Origin: Streptococcus ovuberis
Lineage (GTDB): Bacteria > Bacillota > Bacilli > Lactobacillales > Streptococcaceae
DNA length: 64,000 nucleotides
Assembly: GCF_012396585.1 (NCBI RefSeq)
Contig: NZ_JAAXPR010000008.1
Location: forward strand, 1-64,000
Reading direction: 5' to 3'
This document shows, piece by piece, positions 12,934 to 21,808 of this stretch. A model generated the notes under the pieces. The model saw only the letters and a list, made by a program, of their open reading frames with translations. It did not search any database and was not told the DNA's origin. Every line of letters begins with the position of its first letter. Position 1 is the stretch's first letter. Both the position numbers and the translations under genes were made by a program.

Positions 12934-13563
12934 CTACAAAATCATAATAGAAGCAAACATAAACCCTGCGCCGCCCATGACAAAAAGGTGCCAAATAATA
13001 TGCATCCAGTCAATATGCTTCTGTTTATAAAAAATGGTTCCTAACGAATAGGTGATTCCTCCAGCCAGCAAGAGCCAAAAAACTGGCCAGCCAGCTAACT
13101 GGATTAAGGGCAAAATAATCAGGAGAGACAGCCATCCCAACCCCAAATAGAGATAGGTTGATAGCTTCGGAAATTTCCCAATAGCTATGATTTCAAAAAC
13201 GATTCCTGCCACCGCCAGTAACCAAACCAGGCCCAACAAAACATAAGCTCTGATATCAGCAATGGCCAGTAACAAATAAGGGGTGTATGTCCCAGCAATC
13301 AAGAGATAGATGGCTGAATGATCCAATTTTTGAAAAATCTCTCTCGCTCTAGTAAAGCTCAGACTGTGATACATGGTTGAGCAGAAAAATAGCAAAAACA
13401 GGCTGATTCCGTAAATACTATAAGCGACAACTTGTGTTACCGAACGTGCCCCAAAGAGCAGCACTGCCAAGCCAATTAAACTTAAAACTGCTGCTAACCC
13501 ATGCGTAATAGCATTCCAAACTTCGACAACTACGCGCCTAGGCGCTTGAGGACTATAGCCCAT
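12934..13563 (-). CDS. Hemolysin III / PAQR family membrane protein
   Basis: A 209-residue integral membrane protein with about seven hydrophobic segments. Family marks are the N-terminal EVWNAITHGLAA, the STMYHSLSF segment and LDHSAIYLLIAGTYTPYLL, and near the C-terminus HIIWHLFVMGGAGF. The histidines and serine in these motifs form the putative metal site of PAQR/YqfA proteins. Despite the name, haemolysis is unproven for most members. It is monocistronic with its own terminator. Confidence 0.88.
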   Translation of the reverse strand: MGYSPQAPRRVVVEVWNAITHGLAAVLSLIGLAVLLFGARSVTQVVAYSIYGISLFLLFFCSTMYHSLSFTRAREIFQKLDHSAIYLLIAGTYTPYLLLAIADIRAYVLLGLVWLLAVAGIVFEIIAIGKFPKLSTYLYLGLGWLSLLIILPLIQLAGWPVFWLLLAGGITYSLGTIFYKQKHIDWMHIIWHLFVMGGAGFMFASIMIL

Positions 13564-13667
13564 ATGTTTACCTCTTCTCTCTTTTTATATCACTAGTTTA
13601 GCGTTTTTTTCTCTATAAGCCTAACCAAAAACTTGAGCTGAGACAAACCTGACAGATTTGTTTGTCC

Positions 13668-15143
13668 CTAGTCAAAGACATTATCTCTAATCTCATTGTT
13701 CTGAGTAGAATTGAGATGAATCGGCTCTAATACCCAATTAGGATTCTTAGGATCTTGGAAGCGCTTGGTCAATGTTTCTTTGAAAGTATTGTGGGTGATA
13801 GAGACTTGTCCAACTAAAGAAGAGTGTTGGCCGATCGTCGCCCCGTAGGCGATCAATTTCCCCTCATGGGAATAAGGCAAAAATTGGTTCCTAGTGATGG
13901 TGATATGGCTACTCATAATTGGAGTGATAGAGCTCCATTGGTAATTCGGATCAATAGCTGTCATGAAGCCACCATCCCATCCTGTCTGTACGCTAGACTC
14001 ATCCAGCTGAATAGCCTCCGCATAAAAATTATGCAAATTTCGATCACCAAACTCTGTAACTGTCGTCAACTCTGGTGCATAACCTTCAAAAACATTATCC
14101 TCAAAAGTGGCGTATTGAATGCCCCCAAGGTCAAATACATGGCTAGACATCTGATGAACCTGAGTAAAACGGTTGTTCTTGATCTGCCAACTGTGACCAT
14201 GATTAGCCATAATGATGAATTGATTACCTTTTTCTAGATCATTAGCTTCAACATGGAGACCATTCATCAGAAAATACGACAGCCCGTCAAAAGCAGTCTG
14301 ACCTGTTGCTAGGCCGTACCATCGTGCCGAGCCATTTACCTCCAAAGTCGTTTCCTGGCCCCGCAACTCAATGTTAGACCTCAGAATAATATACTCCTGA
14401 TCTGGCGTGTGCGACCCGATTTTGAATCGCCCCTTGGGAAACCGAAGGACAGAAAAAGTGTAGTCTTGCGATAGGTCTATGGCTTCCTGAATCAAGCGAT
14501 TATTCTCAGCAGGGCTATAGGATTCTTGGAGCGGAATATCATAGACAAAGGCCAACTGAGAATCCGTCAGCTCCTCAAAGACCTCTCCGGTCTCTAGCAG
14601 GATCTGGTACACAAAGCCAGAAGGCTCCTGGCTAATTTGAGTCACTCTAGCAGCTCCATCCCTATCTAGAAGTTCAACTTCTTGCCCTAAAGTAAAAGTG
14701 GTTTCGACAACTTCCAAATCCTCTTCGTAGACCTGAGAAAGCTTTTGATCATCACTGAACTGGAGTTGGTAGATTAGGCGACCGCTTTTCTTTTCTTTTC
14801 CCACCTTAGTGATTAGAGCTAGGCGGTTTTTAAAGGCTTCAAGCGATTTTCCGTTAGCAGTCTGACTAGCAGAAGCCTTCAATCCTACCTGTTGACCAGG
14901 TGCATAAAGCCCTGAGACCTGCTCTTCCTGCTGTTCAGAAGATTCCTTTGCCTCACCCCCCAGGAACCAATTTAGTTTAGGGAGAGTCCATTTAGGAAAG
15001 CTGAATGACTCCCTTTCCGTGATAATAAAGGCCAAGACTATCGTCGTTAAAAGGCCTAGCAGACTAAGCAAAATAACCCGATCTCGCTTTTTCGCCCGTT
15101 CACGCCTAGCCTTCTGTATTTCCCGCCTTGATTCTTTCACCAT
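13668..15143 (-). CDS. Membrane-anchored right-handed parallel beta-helix protein
   Basis: A 491-residue protein. A basic cytoplasmic start (RRERAKKRDR) precedes one membrane helix (about 23-42), a Ser/Glu-rich linker, two small beta-barrel-like repeats (about 80-195) and a beta-helix region (about 215-491) with repeated short N-N/N-x-F turns (for example IKNNRFTQV, FEDNVFEGY, ITRNQFLPY, ITHNTFKET, IRDNVFD). This fold is common in polysaccharide lyases, epimerases and phage depolymerases. A surface glycan-active enzyme is a reasonable inference, but no catalytic residues can be named. AGGAG precedes the start. Confidence 0.75.
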   Translation of the reverse strand: MVKESRREIQKARRERAKKRDRVILLSLLGLLTTIVLAFIITERESFSFPKWTLPKLNWFLGGEAKESSEQQEEQVSGLYAPGQQVGLKASASQTANGKSLEAFKNRLALITKVGKEKKSGRLIYQLQFSDDQKLSQVYEEDLEVVETTFTLGQEVELLDRDGAARVTQISQEPSGFVYQILLETGEVFEELTDSQLAFVYDIPLQESYSPAENNRLIQEAIDLSQDYTFSVLRFPKGRFKIGSHTPDQEYIILRSNIELRGQETTLEVNGSARWYGLATGQTAFDGLSYFLMNGLHVEANDLEKGNQFIIMANHGHSWQIKNNRFTQVHQMSSHVFDLGGIQYATFEDNVFEGYAPELTTVTEFGDRNLHNFYAEAIQLDESSVQTGWDGGFMTAIDPNYQWSSITPIMSSHITITRNQFLPYSHEGKLIAYGATIGQHSSLVGQVSITHNTFKETLTKRFQDPKNPNWVLEPIHLNSTQNNEIRDNVFD

Positions 15144-15221
15144 TCACTCCTTTATTCTTCCTTCTCCCTATCATAACAAAATAAGGTTAAAAATACACTT
15201 CCTAAGCTGAAATTTTTCTAG

Positions 15222-15246
15222 AAAACAAAAAGGACCGCAGTCCTTT
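15222..15246 (-). terminator. Terminator of the liv operon
   Basis: AAAGGAC (15229-15235) pairs with GTCCTTT (15240-15246). The minus-strand transcript continues into TTTTTGTTTTC. It begins within a few bases of the livF stop. Confidence 0.85.
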
Positions 15247-15251
15247 CGCTA

Positions 15252-15962
15252 TCAACCACCCAGATAGGCCCTTCTGACCTCATCCGATGCCAAGAGTTCC
15301 TGACCAGTCCCTGTCAAGACAATAGAGCCCGTTTCTAACACATAGCCCCGATTCGAAATTGAAAGTGCCATATTGGCATTTTGCTCAATGAGAAGGACTG
15401 TTGTTCCTTGGCGTTGAATATCTTGAATGATATCAAAAATCTCTTGAATGAAGATAGGAGCTAGCCCCATTGATGGCTCATCAAGTAATAACAGTTTGGG
15501 TGTTGACATCAGGGCACGCCCCATAGCTAACATCTGCTGCTCACCGCCAGACAGGGTAGCTGCGTCCTGGTGTTTGCGCTCTTCTAGACGCGGAAAACGG
15601 TCGAAAACCTTCTTCATATTCAATTGATTTTCTTCCCTATCCTTCTTTAGAAAGGCACCCATTTCAAGGTTTTCCAAAACCGTCAGGCCAGAAAAAACAT
15701 GCCGACCTTCTGGAACTTGTGACAAGCCACTGGCGACAATTTTCTGAGCAGGAACCTTTTGGATTTCTTGATCTAAAAAGGTTATCCTACCGCTAGATGG
15801 CCTAACTAAACCCGAAATGGTTCGTAAGATTGATGTCTTACCAGCACCATTTGCTCCAATCAAGGAGACCACTTCTCCCTCATTGACTTCAAAAGAGACC
15901 TCTTTAACCGCTTGAATCACGCCATAGTGAACAGACAACTGCTCAACTGTTAACATCGGCAT
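15252..15962 (-). CDS. livF: Branched-chain amino-acid ABC transporter ATPase LivF
   Basis: A 236-residue cytoplasmic ATPase of the hydrophobic amino-acid uptake family. Walker A is GANGAGKTS (about 36-44), the signature is LSGGEQQML, and Walker B is LLLLDEPSMGLAP. The last motif is typical of LivF rather than LivG. It overlaps the last base of livG and ends the operon. Confidence 0.95.
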   Translation of the reverse strand: MPMLTVEQLSVHYGVIQAVKEVSFEVNEGEVVSLIGANGAGKTSILRTISGLVRPSSGRITFLDQEIQKVPAQKIVASGLSQVPEGRHVFSGLTVLENLEMGAFLKKDREENQLNMKKVFDRFPRLEERKHQDAATLSGGEQQMLAMGRALMSTPKLLLLDEPSMGLAPIFIQEIFDIIQDIQRQGTTVLLIEQNANMALSISNRGYVLETGSIVLTGTGQELLASDEVRRAYLGG

Positions 15963-16726
15963 TAGGCTTCACCTCCTAGATAAGCTTCAATCACCCGTTT
16001 ATTGTTCTTGATTTCTTCGGGTGTCCCGTGAGCAATCAAACGACCATACTCCAGAACATAGATGCGCTCTGTCACTTCCATAACCAAACTCATGTCGTGC
16101 TCAATCAGCATGATGGTCAAATCAAATTGCTCTTTTAATTGGCGAATCAAGGCAGTTAACTCTGCCGTTTCTTGCGGATTCATCCCAGCTGCTGGTTCAT
16201 CTAAAAAGAGAATTTTGGGCTCAGTAGCTAGGGCTCTGACAATTTCCAAACGACGTTGTTGCCCGTAGGGAAGATTTTTTGCCAGAACATGGGCATCCTT
16301 ATCCAAATTGAAAATAGCTAAAAGCTCCAAGGCCTTTTCTTTTAAACTTGCCTCTGACTTATAGAACAATGGCAAACGAAGAAAAGAAGCCAAAAGATGC
16401 GATGATTGATGGTTGCCCATTCCAATTAAAACATTGTCCAAGACACTCAAGTTCTTAAAGAGACGAATATTTTGAAAAGTTCGGCCAAGACCAGCCGCTG
16501 CAATCTTATACGGTGCTTTGCCATTTAGCAACTTACCGTCCAAGGTTACCGTTCCCTCACTTGGTTCATAGACGCCCGTCAACAAATTAAACAATGTCGT
16601 TTTACCAGCCCCATTAGGCCCAATCAGACCGACTAGCTCGCCACGATGAAGTTCAAGCGTCACATCTCCAACTGCCGTCAAACCACCAAAGTGTTTGGTT
16701 AATTGATTTACTTCAAGTAAGGCCAT
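15962..16726 (-). CDS. livG: Branched-chain amino-acid ABC transporter ATPase LivG
   Basis: The second ATPase (254 residues). Walker A is GPNGAGKTT (about 36-44), followed by the LivG-type FNLLTGVYEPSEG and GLGRTFQNIRLF segments. The signature region is LPYGQQRRLEIVRAL, with Gly-Gln-Gln in place of canonical SGGQ, as is normal for LivG, and Walker B is ILFLDEPAAGMNP. It pairs with LivF to power uptake through LivH/LivM. It abuts livM directly. Confidence 0.95.
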   Translation of the reverse strand: MALLEVNQLTKHFGGLTAVGDVTLELHRGELVGLIGPNGAGKTTLFNLLTGVYEPSEGTVTLDGKLLNGKAPYKIAAAGLGRTFQNIRLFKNLSVLDNVLIGMGNHQSSHLLASFLRLPLFYKSEASLKEKALELLAIFNLDKDAHVLAKNLPYGQQRRLEIVRALATEPKILFLDEPAAGMNPQETAELTALIRQLKEQFDLTIMLIEHDMSLVMEVTERIYVLEYGRLIAHGTPEEIKNNKRVIEAYLGGEA

Positions 16727-17674
16727 TTACTGATCCTCCTTTTTCTTAAACAATGGCGCCAGAGCCAATTCCTTTGTTCCTAAAAGTCCTCCTGGACGGA
16801 AAATCATCAATAAAATCAAGGCAAGCGAATAAAGAATCATCCGGATATCGGCTACATTTTGCAAAAGAACATTAATAATGCCCAGCACAACAGCAGCCAC
16901 AACTGAGCCTGTCATTGATCCTAAGCCGCCTAAGACAATTATAATCAGTACATTAACAGAAGTCATCAAGCCGAAGTCTTTCGGCACAACTGTTCCAATG
17001 TAACCCGCTTGCAAGCTTCCTGCAATCGCTGCTGTCATAGCTCCTATAACAAAAGCAATTACCTTAATTTGGGTAGTGTTGACCCCCATCGATTCTGCTG
17101 CAATCTCATCTTCACGAACTGCTAAGGTTTCACGTCCCATAGGACTTCTCAAAAAATTCATGACCAATACAATCACCAGAACTGTCAAAATGAAGACCAA
17201 CTGCCAGGTTGTAAAAGGTGGAATCCCCATAATCCCCCTTGGACCATTGGTCATATCGCCTCCATTGACAATCAAAATTCGGATGATTTCCGCTACCCCG
17301 AGAGTTGCTATGGCTAAATAATCTCCCTTGAGACGAAGGGTCGGAATACCAACAAGTAGCGCGACAGCACCAGCCAGCAACATTCCCACCAAAACAGTCA
17401 GGAAAAAGCCTCCATAAGTCGGGATCTTTGAGCCTAAAATAGCTGTGGTATAGGCGCCAATCGCCATAAAACCAGCATGTCCAAGAGAAAACTGGCCAGA
17501 AAATCCCACAATCAAGTTTAGACCAACAGCTAAGATAATATTGATCCCAATCTGTTGCAGAACCTGCACATAGTAAAGGTTTAATGCTCCAGTCCCAATC
17601 AGAAGGCTAATTAAGGCATAGAGCCCGACAATGGCGACCAACCAAATCAGGTTGAGTTTTAGATTTTCTTTCAT
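16727..17674 (-). CDS. livM: Branched-chain amino-acid ABC transporter permease LivM
   Basis: A 315-residue inner-membrane permease with eight to ten hydrophobic segments. The GLNLIVGFSGQFSLGHAGFMAIGAY signature region of LivM is near residue 52, and the EAA-like cytoplasmic loop is around GRETLAVREDEIAAESMGVN. One base separates it from livH. Confidence 0.95.
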   Translation of the reverse strand: MKENLKLNLIWLVAIVGLYALISLLIGTGALNLYYVQVLQQIGINIILAVGLNLIVGFSGQFSLGHAGFMAIGAYTTAILGSKIPTYGGFFLTVLVGMLLAGAVALLVGIPTLRLKGDYLAIATLGVAEIIRILIVNGGDMTNGPRGIMGIPPFTTWQLVFILTVLVIVLVMNFLRSPMGRETLAVREDEIAAESMGVNTTQIKVIAFVIGAMTAAIAGSLQAGYIGTVVPKDFGLMTSVNVLIIIVLGGLGSMTGSVVAAVVLGIINVLLQNVADIRMILYSLALILLMIFRPGGLLGTKELALAPLFKKKEDQ

Positions 17675-17675
17675 G

Positions 17676-18545
17676 CTATACCTTCTCCTTCACATTTTTG
17701 CCTAAAAGACCTGCTGGACGTACAAATAGAATCACGATTAATATGGCATAAACCACACCATCTCGAAAATCCGAAAGATTGAAAGCAATCGCCAAGGTTT
17801 CTAAAATACCAATAACCACGCCACCTAGGGCAGCACCAGGAATAATACCAATACCACCTAAAACAGCTGCGACAAAGGCCTTAAGACCTGGGGTAACCCC
17901 CATTAGGGGTTCGACAGAATTGTAGTAAAGACCAATTAAGACGCCTGCTGCACCTGCGAGAGCTGAACCTAGAGCAAAGGTAAAGCTAATGGTCCGATTG
18001 ACATTAATTCCCATCAATTGGGCCGCATCGCTATCAACAGAAACAGCACGCATGGCTTTCCCCATCTTGGTTTTCTTGACGACAAACTGCAACATCACCA
18101 TAAGGATAATGGAAACAGCCAGGATAATCAATTGAATATTGGTAACAGAAACAGGCCCCAAATCATATTTCACTGTCTCAATGGCTTGCGGGAAGGCACG
18201 CGTATTCGGACTGAAAAAATAAACCATCACATACTGGAGCAAAAAAGAGACTCCAATCGCCGTAATCAAAGCTGCAATCCTTGTCGATTGCCTCAAAGGA
18301 CGATAGGCTAAAAATTCAATTGCCACCCCTAAGATGGCAGAGCCTGCCATCGCTAAAATAAGGGCTAGAAAAAAATTGAGCTTGAAGGCATTGATTAGGA
18401 AATAGCCCATAAAAGCCCCCATCATATAAATATCGCCATGGGCAAAATTAATCAATTTGATAATGCCATATACCATGGTATAGCCTAGGGCTAAAAGGGC
18501 ATAGACACTTCCTAAAATCAACCCATTGACCAATTGTTGAATCAT
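17676..18545 (-). CDS. livH: Branched-chain amino-acid ABC transporter permease LivH
   Basis: A 289-residue permease with the LivH N-terminal signature (GLILGSVYALLALGYTMVYG, then LINFAHGDIYM). The coupling loop MRAVSVDSDAAQLMGIN is near residue 165. It forms the membrane pore with LivM. Its start is 354 bases beyond livJ, separated by a hairpin, so its expression is probably lower than that of the binding protein. Confidence 0.95.
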   Translation of the reverse strand: MIQQLVNGLILGSVYALLALGYTMVYGIIKLINFAHGDIYMMGAFMGYFLINAFKLNFFLALILAMAGSAILGVAIEFLAYRPLRQSTRIAALITAIGVSFLLQYVMVYFFSPNTRAFPQAIETVKYDLGPVSVTNIQLIILAVSIILMVMLQFVVKKTKMGKAMRAVSVDSDAAQLMGINVNRTISFTFALGSALAGAAGVLIGLYYNSVEPLMGVTPGLKAFVAAVLGGIGIIPGAALGGVVIGILETLAIAFNLSDFRDGVVYAILIVILFVRPAGLLGKNVKEKV

Positions 18546-18843
18546 TATTACACCGAACTTTCTAAAAAGATTAAAACGAAAATCAATTAGCTAATGAGCA
18601 TCTAGGTTTACTTGAGGCAGAAATAACTCTAAGACAGCAGCATTCCAAATCACTCATGTCTAGGTCGTTCATCCCCCAAAAAAGGATGCCCCTCCCCTAA
18701 AAACGCTCAACTATAAAAACTAGCTAACAAGGCAAAAGAGTGTCGTTATCTCAGCAAAATTGCTACGGATACCTCCACCCTGTACCATCAATATTAGGAA
18801 ACCTGACTAGGCAATGCTGATGTATTCTCTAGACAGGTTCAAA
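18546..18843. other. Intergenic region between livJ and livH
   Basis: About 300 bases downstream of the livJ hairpin with no gene and no clear second promoter. Spacers of this size are unusual inside liv operons. It may hold an RNA processing or regulatory leader, but I see no recognisable structure. Confidence 0.4.
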
Positions 18844-18873
18844 GATAAATCAGCCACAAAGGGCTGATTTATC
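18844..18873 (-). terminator. Attenuator or partial terminator after livJ
   Basis: A perfect 12-bp stem (GATAAATCAGCC at 18844-18855 with GGCTGATTTATC at 18862-18873). On the minus strand only TTTG follows, so the U-tract is weak. It probably stabilises livJ mRNA and lets some transcripts continue into livHMGF. Confidence 0.75.
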
Positions 18874-18899
18874 AAAGAGATTCTCTCACTGGAGACGAA

Positions 18900-20084
18900 T
18901 TATTTAGCCTCCAAAACGTCAACACCAGAGACCTTGCCATCGGTAAAGCTGATGACATAGGCAGATTTTATCACATTGTGATTTTCATCAACCGACATGG
19001 TACCAGTTACACCTTCAAAACCGCTAAGCTTTGCCAAGTTGTCTTTGATATCAACCGAACTAGTAGCTCCTTTAGCGGCTTGAGCTGCCATATAAACAGA
19101 ATCATAGGCTAAAGCAGAGAACATAGATGGTTCTTCACCATACTTAGCAAGATATGCGTCATAGAATTTCTTAGCTTTTTCAGAACCTTCTGTCGAGAAG
19201 GCAGACAAATAGTGAACATCTGTCGCTGCAGCGCCAGCTTTTTCGAGGAAAACAGGGCTATCAAAACCATCTGGACCCGCAATAGCTTGTTTGATGCCAA
19301 GATCACGAGCCTGCTTCACAATTGCTCCCGTCTCTTCGTAATAACCTGGCATAACAATAGCATCAAAGTCCTTATCCTTGATTTTGGTCAATGCCGCTTG
19401 GAAATCCTTGTCACCTGCCGCAAATGTCAGGGTCTCAATAATCTCTCCGCTGTAAGCTTCTTTAAAGGCATCTGCAATCCCTTTAGCATAATCACTGGAG
19501 TTGTCATAGTAAAGAACTACTTTTTTAGCCTTCAAACTATCTGTTGCATAAGTAGCTAAGAGCTTCCCTTGGTAGCTATCAACAAAGGTTGTACGGAAGA
19601 AATAGTCATTGACCGTTTTACCGTCTGCCGCAAAGACAAGACTATCCTGGGTTCCAGACGGACTAATCATAGCAACACCACCTTTGGTCAAGTTAGCTGT
19701 CGCCGCTGCAGAAGCTCCTGAAGTTGCAGCTCCGATAACCACATTGGCGCCTTCCGTCACAAGGCTAGTCGCTACAGTTGCTGACTCAGCAGTCTCTGAT
19801 TTGTTGTCCTTGGAGATAACCTCTAATGGCTTACCATCAATACCACCGGCAGCATTAATTTCTTCGACGGCCAAATCTGCTCCGCTTTTCTCTGTTATCC
19901 CATAAGAAGCGACTGCACCGCTCAACTCAAAATTATAGCCGACCTTAACTGTCTCACCGATGCTATTGCCTGCAGGTGCTTCTGCTGAAGAGCTTGAGTT
20001 ATTTGAACCAACTTCCCCACAGGCTGCTAAAAACGCAACGCTGGCAAAGGTCAATAGGCTTAAAGCTAACGATTTCTTTTTCAT
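18900..20084 (-). CDS. livJ: Branched-chain amino-acid binding lipoprotein LivJ
   Basis: A 394-residue extracellular solute-binding protein (periplasmic-binding-like type I fold). The signal peptide ends in the lipobox LAAC with Cys22 as the lipidated residue, followed by a Ser/Asn-rich linker. KVGYNFELSGAVASYG opens the first lobe. It captures leucine, isoleucine or valine for LivHMGF; exact specificity cannot be read from the sequence. AGGAGT precedes the ATG. Confidence 0.95.
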   Translation of the reverse strand: MKKKSLALSLLTFASVAFLAACGEVGSNNSSSSAEAPAGNSIGETVKVGYNFELSGAVASYGITEKSGADLAVEEINAAGGIDGKPLEVISKDNKSETAESATVATSLVTEGANVVIGAATSGASAAATANLTKGGVAMISPSGTQDSLVFAADGKTVNDYFFRTTFVDSYQGKLLATYATDSLKAKKVVLYYDNSSDYAKGIADAFKEAYSGEIIETLTFAAGDKDFQAALTKIKDKDFDAIVMPGYYEETGAIVKQARDLGIKQAIAGPDGFDSPVFLEKAGAAATDVHYLSAFSTEGSEKAKKFYDAYLAKYGEEPSMFSALAYDSVYMAAQAAKGATSSVDIKDNLAKLSGFEGVTGTMSVDENHNVIKSAYVISFTDGKVSGVDVLEAK

Positions 20085-20125
20085 AAATGTTACTCCTAGA
20101 ATCTAATATAAAATCAAGTATCACT

Positions 20126-20154
20126 AATATACGAAATTATCTGAAAATTGTCAA
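20126..20154 (-). promoter_or_regulatory. livJ promoter overlapped by a CodY-like box
   Basis: The minus strand carries TTGACA (20149-20154), 17 bases, then TATATT (20126-20131). Inside the spacer AATTTTCAGATAATT (20135-20149) matches the CodY consensus AATTTTCWGAAAATT at 14 of 15 positions. Known CodY biology (repression when branched-chain amino acids are plentiful) fits this operon. Confidence 0.82.
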
Positions 20155-20530
20155 CAGCCTTAGCTCCTGTAAACGTTTTTATTTTAAATTCATTTTATAA
20201 ACCTCTTAAACATCAACCTTCTCTCAACTTTTTTACCTACATAAAGCAAAAAGAAAATAACTCTCATCGCACATCTAGTTTAGCTTATTTTTGTAGAATA
20301 ACACGCCTCTAAAAATTCATATGGATACTACGGTAAGTCTGTTCTCCGCATGTGCAGAATACTAACTTAGAAATCACAATTCACGCTTAACGCTATCAGG
20401 AGGCTGCTATTTAAACAAGATTTAGCGTTATAAAAGCGTCCCAAAAGGACGCTACTCTAATCTGCCTAAATCAAAATTAGAAAACTAGGCCTAGACTGTA
20501 AGAGGGCAAAACGACTCTGTTACAAAAAAA
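20155..20530. other. Gene-free region between ylbG and the livJ promoter
   Basis: About 375 bases with no supported gene. Several hairpin-like stretches are present near 20330-20480, but none is a convincing terminator or riboswitch. Confidence 0.45.
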
Positions 20531-20827
20531 CTAATTGATTTCCACTGTGACCGATGTGACCGAATCCTGCTGAGAAGTGTCTCGCCATAAATTTCCAACA
20601 AAGTTTTGATCCAAATCTTTGATATAGGAGGGGACGACCTTCTTTACATATTTTTCTTTGGATAATTTCGCCATTACCTCTTCCACTTGGTCTTCATCTA
20701 AATACAGCACCACATAACGCCCTCTACGAGATGTGTGTGCCACATCTCCAAAACTGACTACTTTTTTGATATCTCTATGGTAATGAAGGTAAACAACGAT
20801 ACTTTGCCTAGCTTTCTTTTCAAACAT
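20531..20827 (-). CDS. ylbG: YlbG family protein (UPF0298/DUF2129)
   Basis: A 98-residue cytoplasmic protein of the DUF2129/YlbG family, recognised from KARQSIVVYLHYHRDIKKVVSFGDV and RRGRYVVLYLDEDQVEEVMAKL, and from its length. The function of the family is not established. It has its own AAGGAG ribosome-binding site and a TATAAT at 20846-20851, separate from the khpA unit upstream. Confidence 0.85.
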   Translation of the reverse strand: MFEKKARQSIVVYLHYHRDIKKVVSFGDVAHTSRRGRYVVLYLDEDQVEEVMAKLSKEKYVKKVVPSYIKDLDQNFVGNLWRDTSQQDSVTSVTVEIN

Positions 20828-20888
20828 ATTAACTCCTTTTCTTAGATTATATCAAAAAGTCATTAAAATGACACCTTAGAGTTATATA

Positions 20889-20914
20889 AAACGATCCCTA
20901 GCTAGGAATCGTTT
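20889..20914 (-). terminator. Terminator of the rpsP-khpA unit
   Basis: A ten-pair stem with one G-U pair (AAACGATTCC read on the minus strand) around TAGC, followed by TTTTATATAAC. It lies about ten bases after the khpA stop. Confidence 0.75.
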
Positions 20915-20924
20915 CAGTCAGGTT

Positions 20925-21164
20925 CTATTTTTCATCAATCACAAGGCGAACTTTTTTACCATCTGTCGGCACAGAATAAACAATCGTTCTTATGGCAGAG
21001 ATGGTCCGCCCTTTGCGACCAATCACGCGACCAATATCACTCGGATCAAGATCCAGATGGTATTCTAAAAACTCTGGGGTATCCTCAATCCGTAGCGTCA
21101 AGTTATCTGGCTGTGAAATCAAAGGTTTCACAATTGCAATAATCAGATGTTCAATCATGTCCAT
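20925..21164 (-). CDS. khpA: KH-domain RNA-binding protein KhpA
   Basis: A 79-residue single KH domain with the GXXG loop in [14 protein letters not shown]. In streptococci KhpA pairs with KhpB/EloR to bind RNA and adjust cell elongation and division. It follows rpsP by 27 bases, the usual arrangement. Confidence 0.93.
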   Translation of the reverse strand: MDMIEHLIIAIVKPLISQPDNLTLRIEDTPEFLEYHLDLDPSDIGRVIGRKGRTISAIRTIVYSVPTDGKKVRLVIDEK

Positions 21165-21191
21165 AGGCTTTCTCGCTTTGCTTGATTTGAA

Positions 21192-21464
21192 TTATTTTGA
21201 GAACTTTTGGTCGTGGAATTTAGCCAAGACACCCGCTTTAGACAAAAGGCTACGCACTGTGTCAGATGGCTGTGCACCATTAGCCAACCACTCAAGAACA
21301 CGGTCTTCCTTGATTGTCACTTGGTTTTCAGTCACAAGAGGATTGTAAGTTCCAACTGTTTCGATGAAGCGTCCATCACGTGGTGCGCGTGAATCTGCAA
21401 CGTTAATACGATAGAAAGGTTTCTTTTTAGAACCCATACGAGTCAAACGGATTTTTACTGCCAT
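21192..21464 (-). CDS. rpsP: 30S ribosomal protein S16
   Basis: A 90-residue S16, recognised from the start ([33 protein letters not shown]), which binds 16S rRNA and aids 30S assembly. It is transcribed with khpA. The promoter is embedded in the terminator of the upstream tRNA gene. Confidence 0.97.
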   Translation of the reverse strand: MAVKIRLTRMGSKKKPFYRINVADSRAPRDGRFIETVGTYNPLVTENQVTIKEDRVLEWLANGAQPSDTVRSLLSKAGVLAKFHDQKFSK

Positions 21465-21528
21465 TTTAAGCTTTCTCTTTTCTTTTTATTCTTTAGGTCA
21501 ATAGCTGAGCTATCAACTCACTTTAACT

Positions 21529-21556
21529 ATTATAACACAAAAAAAGCATCTGTCAA
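21529..21556 (-). promoter_or_regulatory. rpsP promoter embedded in a terminator hairpin
   Basis: The minus strand has TTGACA (21551-21556), a 16-base spacer and TATAAT (21529-21534). The -35 hexamer lies in the 3' arm of the tRNA-Ser terminator, and the spacer contains its T-tract. Confidence 0.85.
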
Positions 21557-21581
21557 GAAAAAAACTTGACAGACGCTTTTT
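21541..21581 (-). terminator. Terminator of tRNA-Ser
   Basis: A 17-bp stem with one G-U pair (21541-21557 with 21565-21581) and a seven-base homopolymer loop, followed on the minus strand by a run of T. It lies about 85 bases beyond the tRNA 3' end. Confidence 0.88.
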
Positions 21582-21666
21582 AGAGATGAATTCAGACTAT
21601 CCTCCTGATATTTTTCCCCAAAAAAAACTGAGCTTATGCCCAGTTTTCCACATTCGCTAAAATTAA

Positions 21667-21753
21667 GGAGAACATGGGATTCGAACCCACGCGCCGCGTA
21701 AACGACCTACCACCTTTCCAAGGTGGCCTCTTAAGCCACTTGAGTAATTCTCC
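21667..21753 (-). tRNA. tRNA-Ser (anticodon GGA)
   Basis: An 87-base tRNA. Acceptor arms GGAGAAT and GTTCTCC pair over seven bases. The anticodon stem CACCT/AGGTG carries loop TTGGAAA, giving anticodon GGA. It has the long variable arm typical of serine tRNAs and the T-loop GGTTCGAATCC. CCA is not encoded. Confidence 0.95.
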
Positions 21754-21808
21754 AAAACTGTACTTAGTATAGCACAATTCCAGCTGAGAATCAAGGTTTT
21801 TCATCAGT

